From positions 1-56,505 of the forward strand of contig BEHM01000001.1 of the NCBI GenBank assembly GCA_002923315.1: DNA of 56,505 bases, written 5' to 3'. Source of the stretch: a bacterium HR10 (GTDB lineage: Bacteria; Acidobacteriota; Blastocatellia; HR10). Of this stretch, positions 1-8,406 are shown in pieces. The notes under the pieces were generated by a model, which was given only the letters and a program-made list of their open reading frames with translations, did not search any database and was not told the origin of the DNA. The number at the start of each line of letters is the position of its first letter. Position 1 is the first letter of the stretch. The position numbers and the translations under genes were made by a program.

Positions 1-1
1 G

Positions 2-640
2 AGTTTGGCCATCTGCACGCTCCTCTATATCCTCGTCTCGGGCGTGCTGACGGGCGTCGTGCATTATTCGCGGTTGCTCGTCCCGGACCCGGTCGCCGTG
101 GGGATTGATGCGACCGGGCTCAAGTGGTTGGCGCCGATTGTGAAGCTCGGAGCCATCGGCGGTCTGACCTCGGTGATCCTGGTCATGTTGCTCGGGCAGC
201 CGCGCATCTTCTGGACGATGGCGCGCGACGGGTTGCTCCCTCAAACGTTCGCGCGAGTGCATCCGCGATTCCGAACGCCCTACATCACGACGATCGTGAC
301 GGGCCTCGGTGTGGCGATCGCCGCCGGTCTCTCGCCCATCCACGTCGTGGGCGAACTGGTCAGCATCGGGACGTTGCTCGCGTTCGTGCTCGTCTGCATG
401 GGCGTGCTCGTCTTGCGCTACACGAATCCGGAGGTGCCGCGCCCATTCCGCGCGCCCCTGGTGCCCGTGGTGCCGATCCTCGGAGCCCTGATCTGCCTGG
501 CGCAAATGGTCGGATTGCCCTGGCACACGTGGGAACGCTTGATCATCTGGATGGCGATCGGGCTTGTGATTTACTTCTCTTACAGCGTTCACCGGAGTCG
601 GGTCCGGCACGCGGTTCCGGGGACTTCCGCGGGGAGTTGA
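2..640 (+). CDS. APC-superfamily amino acid permease, C-terminal part (gene begins before the window)
   Basis: This is the C-terminal 212 or so residues of a polytopic transporter; the frame is open to the left edge, so the true start lies outside. Hydrophobic helices alternate with short loops. The cytoplasmic segment [16 protein letters not shown] followed by a tP-containing helix is the hallmark of the cationic amino-acid transporter branch of the APC family. The likely role is inner-membrane uptake of a (possibly cationic) amino acid driven by a proton or sodium gradient. It lies 45 bp before a second APC permease read in the same direction, and a dicarboxylate-type symporter follows, so the cluster may be one transport operon. 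The substrate cannot be told from sequence. Confidence 0.85.
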   Translation, partial: SLAICTLLYILVSGVLTGVVHYSRLLVPDPVAVGIDATGLKWLAPIVKLGAIGGLTSVILVMLLGQPRIFWTMARDGLLPQTFARVHPRFRTPYITTIVTGLGVAIAAGLSPIHVVGELVSIGTLLAFVLVCMGVLVLRYTNPEVPRPFRAPLVPVVPILGALICLAQMVGLPWHTWERLIIWMAIGLVIYFSYSVHRSRVRHAVPGTSAGS

Positions 641-685
641 ACGCGTGACGGCGAGGAGAGCCTGAAGGTCTGGAGGCAGGACACT

Positions 686-2209
686 ATGGCGCGACCAGGT
701 GAGGTCGTCGTTCATCGTGAGGAGGCGTTTGTTCGAGGGCTCGGCTTATTCGATTCGACGATGATCGTCGCTGGGTCCATGATCGGCTCGGGGATCTTCA
801 TCGTCTCGGCGGATGTCGCTCGACAGGTGGGATCGGCCGGATGGCTCTTGAGCGCGTGGGCGATCGCGGGGCTGCTGACGCTCATGGCCGCGCTGAGCTA
901 TGGCGAGCTGGCGGCGATGATGCCGCGCGCGGGGGGGCAGTACGTCTATTTGCGCGAAGCCTACAGCCCCTTCTGGGCCTTCCTCTATGGCTGGACGCTC
1001 TTTCTGGTCATTCAGACGGGGACGATCGCGGCCGTGGCCGTCGCCTTCGCGCGGTTCCTGGGCGTTTTGATCCCGCAGATCTCCGAGGAGCGGACGTTCT
1101 TCGCGTACGGTCGGCTGACGCTGTCGCCGACGCAGCTGGTCGCGATCGCGGTGATCATCTTCTTGAGCTGGACGAACTCGAAGGGGCTGCGCGCGGGGAA
1201 GATCGTGCAAAACATCTTCACGATCGCGAAGATCGGCGCGCTCGCCCTGCTCATCGGCCTCGGACTCTTCATCGGGCGGAACGCGGAGGCCATTGCGGCG
1301 AACTTCCGAGACGCGTGGTCGGCGACGTTCACCCAGCCGGTGGCTCCGGGCGCGACCCACTACACGACGATGCCGTTGGAGGGCTTCGCTCTGTTGCTCG
1401 TGTTGGGGACAGCGATGGTCGGTCCCCTCTTCGCCTCGGACGCGTGGCACAACGTCACATTCACGGCCGGGGAGGTGAAGAACCCGAAGCGCACGCTGCC
1501 GCTCAGCCTCTTCTTGGGCGTCGGATTGGTCTCGGTGCTCTACCTTCTGGCGAACGTCAGCTACCTCTGCGTGCTCCCGCTGCGGGGCGACCCCACGGGC
1601 ACAACGGCCATCGAGCGCGGCATTCAATTCGCCGTGAACGATCGCGTGGGGACGGCGGCGGCCGAGGTCATCTTCGGCGCGCATGCGGCGGCCATTATGG
1701 CCGTGCTCATCATGATCTCGACCTTCGGATGCATGAACGGCTTGATCCTGGCGGGTGCGCGCGTCTACTATGCGATGGCGCGCGATGGCCTCTTCTTCCA
1801 GCGCGTGGGACAGTTGAACGCTCATCATGTCCCGGCTAATGGGCTTCTGGTTCAATGCCTCTGGGCCTGCGTGCTCGCGCTCTCGGGGACGTATAGCGAG
1901 CTGCTCGACTACGTGATCTTCGCCGTCCTCATCTTCTACGTCCTCACAATCGCGGGCCTCTTCGTCTTGCGGTGGAAGCGGCCGGATGCCGAACGGCCCT
2001 ATCGCGCCTTCGGCTATCCGTGGGTTCCGGCGCTGTACATCCTCGCGGCCTCGTTCATCGCGGTGGATCTCCTGATCTCGCCCAAGACGCGACCCAATAC
2101 GTGGCCGGGATTGATGATCGTCCTGGCGGGAGCGCCTGTGTATGCCCTGTGGCGGTGGAGGGCGGCGCGGAGACCCGCCCTCGGTCCCGGACCCGTGACG
2201 GCGGATTGA
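686..2209 (+). CDS. APC-family amino acid permease
   Basis: A 507-residue inner-membrane protein with about 12 predicted helices, the usual size for APC transporters. The first helix carries the unwound substrate-binding motif GSMIGSGIF (about residues 31-39), and the loop near residue 360 has YYAMARDGLFF, the same conserved cytoplasmic element seen in the permease upstream. The C-terminal half ends in the RPYRAFGYPWVP segment common in the LAT/CAT-like branches. The start is ATG at 686, giving a short hydrophilic N-terminus before helix 1. It is clearly not a close duplicate of the upstream permease: the loops and C-terminus differ. The stop lies 3 bp from the next gene, which suggests co-transcription. 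Substrate unknown. Confidence 0.9.
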   Translation: MARPGEVVVHREEAFVRGLGLFDSTMIVAGSMIGSGIFIVSADVARQVGSAGWLLSAWAIAGLLTLMAALSYGELAAMMPRAGGQYVYLREAYSPFWAFLYGWTLFLVIQTGTIAAVAVAFARFLGVLIPQISEERTFFAYGRLTLSPTQLVAIAVIIFLSWTNSKGLRAGKIVQNIFTIAKIGALALLIGLGLFIGRNAEAIAANFRDAWSATFTQPVAPGATHYTTMPLEGFALLLVLGTAMVGPLFASDAWHNVTFTAGEVKNPKRTLPLSLFLGVGLVSVLYLLANVSYLCVLPLRGDPTGTTAIERGIQFAVNDRVGTAAAEVIFGAHAAAIMAVLIMISTFGCMNGLILAGARVYYAMARDGLFFQRVGQLNAHHVPANGLLVQCLWACVLALSGTYSELLDYVIFAVLIFYVLTIAGLFVLRWKRPDAERPYRAFGYPWVPALYILAASFIAVDLLISPKTRPNTWPGLMIVLAGAPVYALWRWRAARRPALGPGPVTAD

Positions 2210-2212
2210 AGG

Positions 2213-3583
2213 ATGCAACCCGCACCTGAGCAGAGCATGAAGGGACGACGTCGGCTCCCCCTGCATACACAAATCTTCCTCGGCCTGATAGGGGGGGCGA
2301 TGGCAGGGATCAGCGTCAATATCCTCCTCGGTCGGCGACCGGAGGTGGAGGGGTTCGTCCGAATGGTGACCGAGCCGATCGGGCAGATCTTCCTGCGGAT
2401 GCTCATCATGGTCGTCGTGCCGCTGGTTTTCGCCTCACTCGCGCTCGGCGTCGCCGGACTCGGGGATTTGCGGAAGCTCGGACGCATCGGCGTGAAGACC
2501 CTGCTCTATTTCCTGCTGGTGACGACGCTGGCGGTCACGATCGGGTTGATCTTAGTGAACGTCATTCGGCCGGGGGAGGGCCTCCCCGAACAGGTGAAGG
2601 CACAGCTTCTGGAGACGTATCGCGGGCAGACGGCCGAGACATTAGGACAGGCGGGGCGAACGCGCTTCGGCATTCAGACCCTCGTCGACATCGTCCCTCG
2701 CAATCCGATCGCAGCTGCCGTGCAGGGCGATATGCTGGGGATCATCTTCTTCGCCCTCATGTTCGGCATCGCCCTGACCTTTCTCCCGGCGAGTCGCGCG
2801 CAGCCGGTCATGGCCGTTCTCTCCGGTGTGGGAGAAGCGATGGTCGTCTTGATTGATCTGGCGATGAAGCTGGCGCCCTTCGGCGTCGCGGCCTTGATCT
2901 TCAGCGTCACGGCGCGCTTCGGGTTTGATCTCCTCGCCAAGCTGGGGGTCTACGTCCTCACGGTCGTCCTGGGGTTGGCCATCCATCAATTCGGGGTCTA
3001 CTCGATCCTGGTGCGTGTCTTCGCGCGATTGAATCCCTGGCACTTCTTCAGCGCGATTCGAACTGTGATGATCACGGCCTTCTCCACCAGCTCCTCCAGC
3101 GCCACGCTCCCGACGACGATGCGCATCTCGGAGGAGAATCTGGGGATCCCCCGCGAGATCACGGGGTTCGTGCTTCCGCTGGGCGCGACGATGAACATGA
3201 ACGGGACGGCCCTCTTTGAGGGCGTCACGGTGCTCTTCCTGGCCCAGGTCTTCGGCGTCGAGCTGTCGCTCTCAGCGCAATTGATCGTCATCGTCATGTC
3301 GGTGCTGACGGCCATCGGCGCGGCTGGCGTGCCCGGAGGTTCCCTCCCACTGCTCATTCTGGTGCTGCAGACGGTCGGCGTCCCGGGCGAGGGCATCGCC
3401 ATCATCCTCGGCGTGGATCGGTTGCTCGACATGTGCCGGACGACGTTGAACGTCACCGGCGATGTCACGGCCGCTGCCTTCGTCGCCAGATCGGAGGGGT
3501 ATCTGCTCACACCCCTGCCTCAGGTCGCCGAATCGGCCGCGGAGATGGAACGTTTGGAACCGGAGGGAGAGAAGCGATGGTAG
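2213..3583 (+). CDS. Sodium:dicarboxylate/amino acid symporter (DAACS/SDF family, GltP/DctA-like)
   Basis: A 456-residue secondary transporter that should take up acidic amino acids or C4-dicarboxylates with sodium or protons. Three family signatures are visible: the serine-rich re-entrant hairpin STSSSSATLPTT (about residue 289), the sodium-site helix NMNGTALFEG (about 327), and the transmembrane-8 substrate site DRLLDMCRTTLNVTGD (about 403-418). In that last motif the Asp, Arg and Asn that hold substrate in the archaeal GltPh structure are all present; the Arg favours aspartate/glutamate over neutral amino acids. A large extracellular insert lies around residues 110-165. ATG 2213 follows the previous stop by 3 bp, and the gene overlaps the small downstream gene by 7 bp. 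Confidence 0.93.
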   Translation: MQPAPEQSMKGRRRLPLHTQIFLGLIGGAMAGISVNILLGRRPEVEGFVRMVTEPIGQIFLRMLIMVVVPLVFASLALGVAGLGDLRKLGRIGVKTLLYFLLVTTLAVTIGLILVNVIRPGEGLPEQVKAQLLETYRGQTAETLGQAGRTRFGIQTLVDIVPRNPIAAAVQGDMLGIIFFALMFGIALTFLPASRAQPVMAVLSGVGEAMVVLIDLAMKLAPFGVAALIFSVTARFGFDLLAKLGVYVLTVVLGLAIHQFGVYSILVRVFARLNPWHFFSAIRTVMITAFSTSSSSATLPTTMRISEENLGIPREITGFVLPLGATMNMNGTALFEGVTVLFLAQVFGVELSLSAQLIVIVMSVLTAIGAAGVPGGSLPLLILVLQTVGVPGEGIAIILGVDRLLDMCRTTLNVTGDVTAAAFVARSEGYLLTPLPQVAESAAEMERLEPEGEKRW

Positions 3584-3783
3584 AGCGCGCGGAGCCGAAA
3601 CGATTCAGCTTCTGGGGCATCCTCTCCATCTTGCTCCTCGGTGTGGTGATCTATCTCTTCATGCAAGGGGGGCACCTGATGCTCCTTTACGCCGGGGCGA
3701 CGATCGCCCTCTGCGTCATCCTGATCGTGGTCGCCTTCGATCTCGGCGTGCGAAAGGAGCGAAGCGGCGGGGAGTCGCCGTGA
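3577..3783 (+). CDS. Small two-helix membrane protein, unknown
   Basis: A 68-residue peptide starting at the ATG inside the last codons of the symporter gene (7-bp overlap, preceded by a GGAGGGAGA ribosome site). It has a short charged N-terminus, two hydrophobic segments (about residues 12-27 and 31-53) separated by a Gly-rich turn, and a charged tail (RKERSGGE). I do not recognise a family. The overlap implies translational coupling with the symporter, so a role as an accessory or stabilising subunit of a transporter in this cluster is possible but is inference only. Confidence 0.6.
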   Translation: MVERAEPKRFSFWGILSILLLGVVIYLFMQGGHLMLLYAGATIALCVILIVVAFDLGVRKERSGGESP

Positions 3784-3795
3784 GCGCTCGCGCGC

Positions 3796-4203
3796 TCAGG
3801 AGCCGGACGCCGAGCGCTCGGTGCGCGCGCGATATCGAGCGCACACGATGCTTCTCATCCCCCCACGAACGTTGAACTCCCCGGTCACCTCTGCCCACAC
3901 GGGGCGGCACGCGGCGACGAAATCCCGGAGGATGCGATTGACGGCGTTCTCGTAGAAGATCCCGAGCTGGCGGTACCCCAGGATGTAGTATTTGAGCGAT
4001 TTCAGCTCGACGCACCACTCATCCGGCTCGTAGCGAATGGTGATCGTTCCGAAATCGGGCAGCCCCGTGCGCGGGCAGACGGAGGTGTATTCGGGGATGA
4101 CGATGGTGATCTCGTAGCCCTTGAATTGATTGGGCCAGCACTCGATCTTCGGCAGCTCGACCTCCAGGCCAGCTCGGGCATGCTCTTCCGTGTACTCGCC
4201 CAT
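3796..4203 (-). CDS. queF: NADPH-dependent 7-cyano-7-deazaguanine (preQ0) reductase
   Basis: A cytoplasmic enzyme of the T-fold superfamily that reduces the nitrile preQ0 to preQ1 in queuosine tRNA modification. The 135-residue protein has the short unimodular form. The catalytic Cys is C43 in SVCPRTGLPD with the general acid D50; the family motif ELKSLKYY (residues 66-73) supplies the substrate-binding Glu and NADPH contacts. I chose ATG 4203 rather than the in-frame TTG at 4242 because the TTG lies exactly on the -35 box of a good promoter and the -10 box ends only 9 nt before ATG 4203. The mRNA would therefore be leaderless or nearly so. It is convergent with the small gene ending at 3783. 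No other queuosine genes are in the window. Confidence 0.95.
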   Translation of the reverse strand: MGEYTEEHARAGLEVELPKIECWPNQFKGYEITIVIPEYTSVCPRTGLPDFGTITIRYEPDEWCVELKSLKYYILGYRQLGIFYENAVNRILRDFVAACRPVWAEVTGEFNVRGGMRSIVCARYRARTERSASGS

Positions 4204-4212
4204 AGGGGAGAG

Positions 4213-4242
4213 ACTATAGCCAAAAGGCGTGCGGATGGACAA
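4213..4242 (-). promoter_or_regulatory. Promoter for queF (leaderless type)
   Basis: On the minus strand TTGTCC (4242-4237) is followed after 18 bp by TATAGT (4218-4213), with GGC directly before the -10 box. The predicted transcription start, about 7 nt further on, falls within 1-3 nt of the ATG at 4203, and no purine-rich ribosome site fits between them. Confidence 0.6.
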
Positions 4243-4325
4243 GCCGCCGGCGCGCGTGCTTGCAGGCGCGGGAGAGCGGTCCCCCTCACGGCGATCCAGC
4301 CCGCATGAGGGGAACCGCGTCCCGC

Positions 4326-7070
4326 TCAGCGCATGGACGGGGCGAAGAGCACGCTATTCAGAAAGAGGCGCGTGAGTCCCTGCCAGAAGAGCCGGAAGTT
4401 CGGATCCTGAGCGTAGAGGATGACATGACCGCGTCCGGTCGGCTCGTGGATGAGATAGGCCGTCCCGCTGAGCAGCTCCACCGTGTTATTCGGCCAGATG
4501 AATCCGCTCAGATGCAGGTCCTTGCCTTCGAAGGTGACGACGTTCGCTCCATCTCGGCTGCGCGCGAAAAAGCGCGCCGAATTCACCAAGACGGGCAGGT
4601 GTTCCGCGTCGTAGCCGAAGGTCAGGAAGTGATGCCGATCTACCGTCGCCCGCATGATCGCTCCGGGGACCGGAAGCGGGCGAGGGGGCGTCGCTCGCTC
4701 TGCCGTCTGCGCTTGGGCCGAAGCCGCGGCGCCCGATCCTGACGGCGCAGGCGTCTCCTCCTCGGCGCCGAGAACCCGGGCGGTCGTCAGCTCCACCCCC
4801 TTCCGCGTGAAGAGTTCCGCTGCGCCACCGATGCCGATGAGGACGCCGCCTTCGTTCACCCATCGCTTGAGCCGCTCCACGCCTCGATCTCCAAGGGCCG
4901 CCTGATAAGCGGCGGGGTTCCCATCGGGAAAGAGGATGACGTCATACCGGAAGATGTCGGCGCGATGGAGCGAGGCGAGCGTCATCGGGATGAAGGGGAT
5001 GCCGAACCGCCGCTCGAAGAGGAACCAGATGGCGCCGTAGCTGGTGACTGAAACCCCCTCTCCAACGATGACGACAATCTTTGGCCGTCGCAGCGGGAGG
5101 ACGGACGGAGATCCAATCCCCGTATCCCCGCGATCCGTATAGGCGCTCGAAGCCGCGTACACGGTCACTCCGCATTCGCGGGCGAGAGCCGCTATGCGTT
5201 CGTGCACGGATTCAGGATTCCGTTCAACAGGCACGACCAGGGTCCCGCGCGGGAAATCGCGACCGTCGGCGCGGAGCGGCCGCGTGGAGACGGCGACCTT
5301 ATAGCCCTCCTTGAGCAGGGCGAAGGCCAAGCGAGCGGCCGCGTTCGTCTCATAGGTGAAGAGGTAAGCCGAGGTCGCGCGACCACCGATGACGCCGCCA
5401 CTGACGATCGGCTGCCGATCGTCGCTCGTGATCACCCTCCCGGTCTCGTCCACTGTCAGTGAGACGGCGCGCACGCGTGGGGCGTCCTCCGTCCAATAGG
5501 CTTCGACGCCGAAGGCCAAGGGGAGCGACCACGCGGTCACGTCGTAGAACTCGTATCGCTCCTTCGGGACATTCTTGCCGCGTCGTTCGTTCCGCTCGCG
5601 GATCTGCAACTGACGCTGGACGAATTCCGGATCGAGCTGGGCCTCGGGTTCGAGCAGTGCCTTCGCCAGGCGCATCTGCGGCTGAGCCAGGTCAACGATG
5701 AAGGAACCAGCGGGGAACGAGCGGGCCGTCGTCTTCTTGCTCATGTAGTCGTACGCGGCGCGCGAGGAGAACGCCTCCTGAGCGCGTTGCACCTCGATCC
5801 CCGCGCGCAAGAGCGTCGCGACCAGCTCCGCCGCGCGTCCCGGATCGTTCCCCGGCAGCAGGACGAATCGGCGCACAGGGCCGCGCGCCCCCTCCTCGAT
5901 CGCCGTGCGCTTGAAATCGTAGAAGTATTGCAGCAAGCGCTCGCGATGGCGCACGGCCGTCTCCACCGTCGCCAGGCTCGCCACGAAATGCTTCGCGATC
6001 CCATCGCGGAGGGTCACCACCGCTCCATCTTCCCGCTCCCAGCGGAGCCCTCGGCTTCCGCCACCATCGGTCTCGTAGGTCATGCCGATCGCCCCATTGA
6101 GCGAAGGCCAACTGTCCCAGTATCCCGGGTAGAAGAGATCGAAGACATCGCGGACGAAGTACGCCCATCCGTGGCGATCGAACGCCTCGGCATTGCCGCG
6201 CCCGAAGATATCCATCCACTCGTGATACGCCGTCGGGAGGTTCGCATTCACGGGAGCCGCCGCAGGGGGGAAGAAGAAGGTCGTCGTCTGGCCGTGATGA
6301 TCCACGAAGACCTGCGGGTTCCACTGCAGGTAGGCGCGCATGAGCGCTTGCGTCTCCACCTGCGTGCTCGCCAGCGCATCGCGGTTGAGATCAATCTGGT
6401 AGTGATTGTTGTTCGTGGAGAGTCCCCAGGGGGCATTGTGCTCGTAGGCGAAGCGATCTTCGGCTCCCACGGCGACGGCATTGTACCAGGCGACGAAGCG
6501 CTCGTGGCTCTCCGGATTGTGCGCGGGATTGAGCAGGATGATAGCGCGCTCCAGGAGTTCCCGCGTCCTCGGCTCTTCGCTCGCCGCCAGGTGATAGGCG
6601 ACCTGCATCGCCGCTTCGAAAGCGGCCGACTCGTTCCCATCGTTCGCATAGTTCAGCCAGACGATGACGGGCGTCGTGCGGATGATCTCCGCGGCCTCGT
6701 CGGGCGAGCTGAGCTTCCGGGGATCGGCGAGTTTTTGAATGCGAGCGCGGATCTCATCGAGTCGGTTCAGATTCTCAGGCGAGCTGATGATCAGCAGGCG
6801 CAAGGGGCGCCGCTCATAGCTCTGCCCATATTCGATCACGCGCACGCGATCGGCCGCCGCTTGCGCGATGGCGGTGATGACTCTCTCCATCCCGCGAAAG
6901 TCCGTGTGGAATTCGCCCGGCTCGTACCCGAGCAGTTGCGACGGGCGCGGGACAGCAGGCCGATATGGCCCCCGGGCGTAGAAATCGAACGCGTCGGTGG
7001 CGGCGAAACAGGGAACGAGAGGAGACATGACCAGAAGTCCGGAGACGAGCATCACGAATCGTCGTCTCAT
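4326..7070 (-). CDS. Secreted M14-family zinc carboxypeptidase-like protein with C-terminal extension
   Basis: A 914-residue exported protein. ATG 7070 is preceded by AGGAGGGAG at good spacing and starts a signal peptide (residues 1-23, ending CFA). Residues about 45-370 match the M14 catalytic domain: the Asn-Arg substrate site is N229-R230 in IDLNRD, a zinc His lies in VFVDHHGQ (H258/H259), and the catalytic Glu is E333 in MTYETDG. The first zinc motif, normally HxxE in HGNE, reads NDGNES: E147 is present but the His position is D144. The remaining 540 residues include a region around 690-800 (IVVIVGEG, then FRYDVILFPDG and VNEGGVLIGIGG) that resembles a class I glutamine-amidotransferase-like fold. 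It may be a periplasmic peptidase; activity is uncertain because of D144. Confidence 0.85.
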   Translation of the reverse strand: MRRRFVMLVSGLLVMSPLVPCFAATDAFDFYARGPYRPAVPRPSQLLGYEPGEFHTDFRGMERVITAIAQAAADRVRVIEYGQSYERRPLRLLIISSPENLNRLDEIRARIQKLADPRKLSSPDEAAEIIRTTPVIVWLNYANDGNESAAFEAAMQVAYHLAASEEPRTRELLERAIILLNPAHNPESHERFVAWYNAVAVGAEDRFAYEHNAPWGLSTNNNHYQIDLNRDALASTQVETQALMRAYLQWNPQVFVDHHGQTTTFFFPPAAAPVNANLPTAYHEWMDIFGRGNAEAFDRHGWAYFVRDVFDLFYPGYWDSWPSLNGAIGMTYETDGGGSRGLRWEREDGAVVTLRDGIAKHFVASLATVETAVRHRERLLQYFYDFKRTAIEEGARGPVRRFVLLPGNDPGRAAELVATLLRAGIEVQRAQEAFSSRAAYDYMSKKTTARSFPAGSFIVDLAQPQMRLAKALLEPEAQLDPEFVQRQLQIRERNERRGKNVPKERYEFYDVTAWSLPLAFGVEAYWTEDAPRVRAVSLTVDETGRVITSDDRQPIVSGGVIGGRATSAYLFTYETNAAARLAFALLKEGYKVAVSTRPLRADGRDFPRGTLVVPVERNPESVHERIAALARECGVTVYAASSAYTDRGDTGIGSPSVLPLRRPKIVVIVGEGVSVTSYGAIWFLFERRFGIPFIPMTLASLHRADIFRYDVILFPDGNPAAYQAALGDRGVERLKRWVNEGGVLIGIGGAAELFTRKGVELTTARVLGAEEETPAPSGSGAAASAQAQTAERATPPRPLPVPGAIMRATVDRHHFLTFGYDAEHLPVLVNSARFFARSRDGANVVTFEGKDLHLSGFIWPNNTVELLSGTAYLIHEPTGRGHVILYAQDPNFRLFWQGLTRLFLNSVLFAPSMR

Positions 7071-7122
7071 AAGCGCTCTCCCTCCTGATGAACATGCACC
7101 AACTCCCCGGCGGTGCTCTCTA

Positions 7123-7151
7123 ATCATACGGTGCATCTTCAGGCGAGCCAA
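7123..7151 (-). promoter_or_regulatory. Promoter for the M14 peptidase gene
   Basis: On the minus strand TTGGCT (7151-7146), a 17-bp spacer, then TATGAT (7128-7123). The predicted start leaves a leader of about 46 nt that contains the AGGAGG ribosome site before ATG 7070. Confidence 0.55.
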
Positions 7152-7239
7152 GCTGACCTTTCGCGCCCGCGTGGTCTGCTCCTTCAACGGATTGACCGAG
7201 CCCCTGGGGCCTTGTTTTGATTGAACGTCTGGAGGGGGG

Positions 7240-8331
7240 ATGATCCGTCCGATCGCGACGTGGCGGGATCGGTGGCGCACGTTCTTCGAGCGCCACCGCA
7301 CGTACGGGCCGATCCTGGCCTTCATCGCGGGGTTCACCTATGACAGCCTGACGCTCACCCGCATTGACCGATGGTCGGACAATGCGATCCTGCTCGGGTA
7401 TCTGCTGGCGTCCGGCATCCTGATCGTGCTGATCGGGCGCGTCGAACGCGGGCGCGTGTGCTCGCCGCGACTTCGGCGGCGGCTCGATCTGATGACTACC
7501 GGGGTGCACTTCTTCCTCGGAGGCCTGTTGTCGAGCTACGTCGTCTTCTACTTCAAGAGCGCGGCCATCGGGCGGTCATTGATCTTCGTCGGCCTGCTCT
7601 TCGGCCTGCTGATGGTCAATGAGTTCTTCTCCCATCGGTTGCGCGACCTGAGGGTGCTCGCCACACTCTACGGCTTCTGCGGATCGGCTTTTTTCACCTT
7701 CTTCCTGCCGATCGTCCTCCGGCGCATGAGCGCGACGCTCTTCGTGGTGAGCGGGATTCTGGGATTCGCGCTGACGAGCGCGCTTCTCGGGGCGATCTAT
7801 GGGCGCCGACGTGAGCTGCTGAAGGCGCTCGTCTTCCCCGCGATCGTCTTCGGCGGGCTCCTGCTCAGCTATTTCGGGGAGCTGATCCCGCCGGTTCCTC
7901 TGGCGTTGAAGGAGGGGGGGATTTATCGCAGCGTCCGACGCGTGGGCGCGCGATATGAAGTCATATATCGGGAACCGCCGCGCTGGCTCTTCTGGCGTCG
8001 GGATGAGCGCGAGTTCGCCTACCGACCGGGCGATGTGGTCTATTGTTTCGCGGCGATCTTCGCGCCGACGGCGTTCACGGAGCAGGTCTGGCACTATTGG
8101 CAACGGCAGGATGAGAACGGCGCGTGGGTCACGACCGACCGGATCGCCTATACGGTCATTGGCGGGCGCGACGGCGGCTATCGCGGCTATACCTTCAAGC
8201 GGAGGATCACGCCCGGCCGCTGGCGCGTGGAGGTACGGACGGCCGAGGGACGGCTGCTCGGGCGCATCCCCTTCGTCGTCGTCCCCGCGTCGGGCGAGCT
8301 CGGACGCCTGCGGATCGAAGATCGAGAGTGA
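7240..8331 (+). CDS. DUF2914-domain membrane protein
   Basis: A 363-residue protein with about six to seven hydrophobic helices in residues 20-220 and a soluble C-terminal domain (about 225-355). The C-terminal part shows the DUF2914 pattern: an all-beta domain with FAAIFAPTAFTEQVWHYWQ, a central aromatic run and the ending GRIPFVVV. DUF2914 domains are of unknown function and occur either alone in the periplasm or fused to membrane domains as here. ATG 7240 directly follows a GGAGGGGG run. It is divergent from the M14 peptidase and lies 75 bp upstream of an outer-membrane barrel gene in the same direction, which hints at an envelope role. Confidence 0.8.
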   Translation: MIRPIATWRDRWRTFFERHRTYGPILAFIAGFTYDSLTLTRIDRWSDNAILLGYLLASGILIVLIGRVERGRVCSPRLRRRLDLMTTGVHFFLGGLLSSYVVFYFKSAAIGRSLIFVGLLFGLLMVNEFFSHRLRDLRVLATLYGFCGSAFFTFFLPIVLRRMSATLFVVSGILGFALTSALLGAIYGRRRELLKALVFPAIVFGGLLLSYFGELIPPVPLALKEGGIYRSVRRVGARYEVIYREPPRWLFWRRDEREFAYRPGDVVYCFAAIFAPTAFTEQVWHYWQRQDENGAWVTTDRIAYTVIGGRDGGYRGYTFKRRITPGRWRVEVRTAEGRLLGRIPFVVVPASGELGRLRIEDRE

Positions 8332-8406
8332 GCGGGAACGAATGAGCCCATCGCACCGTAGTATGAAGGGCGATGCCGGAATCCGCGACGAAGGGAGAAA
8401 ATAGCG

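Noticed and set aside
2-2209. Tandem duplication of the two APC permeases
   Set aside because: They share only family-wide motifs; loops and C-termini differ, so a recent duplication is not supported.
746-2272. Leftward open frame of 508 codons
   Set aside because: Antisense to the APC permease and rich in Arg, Asp and Glu, which is the mirror of hydrophobic codons in a membrane-protein gene.
4243-4325. A preQ1 riboswitch before queF
   Set aside because: The promoter lies directly at the start codon, so there is no leader in which an aptamer could fold.
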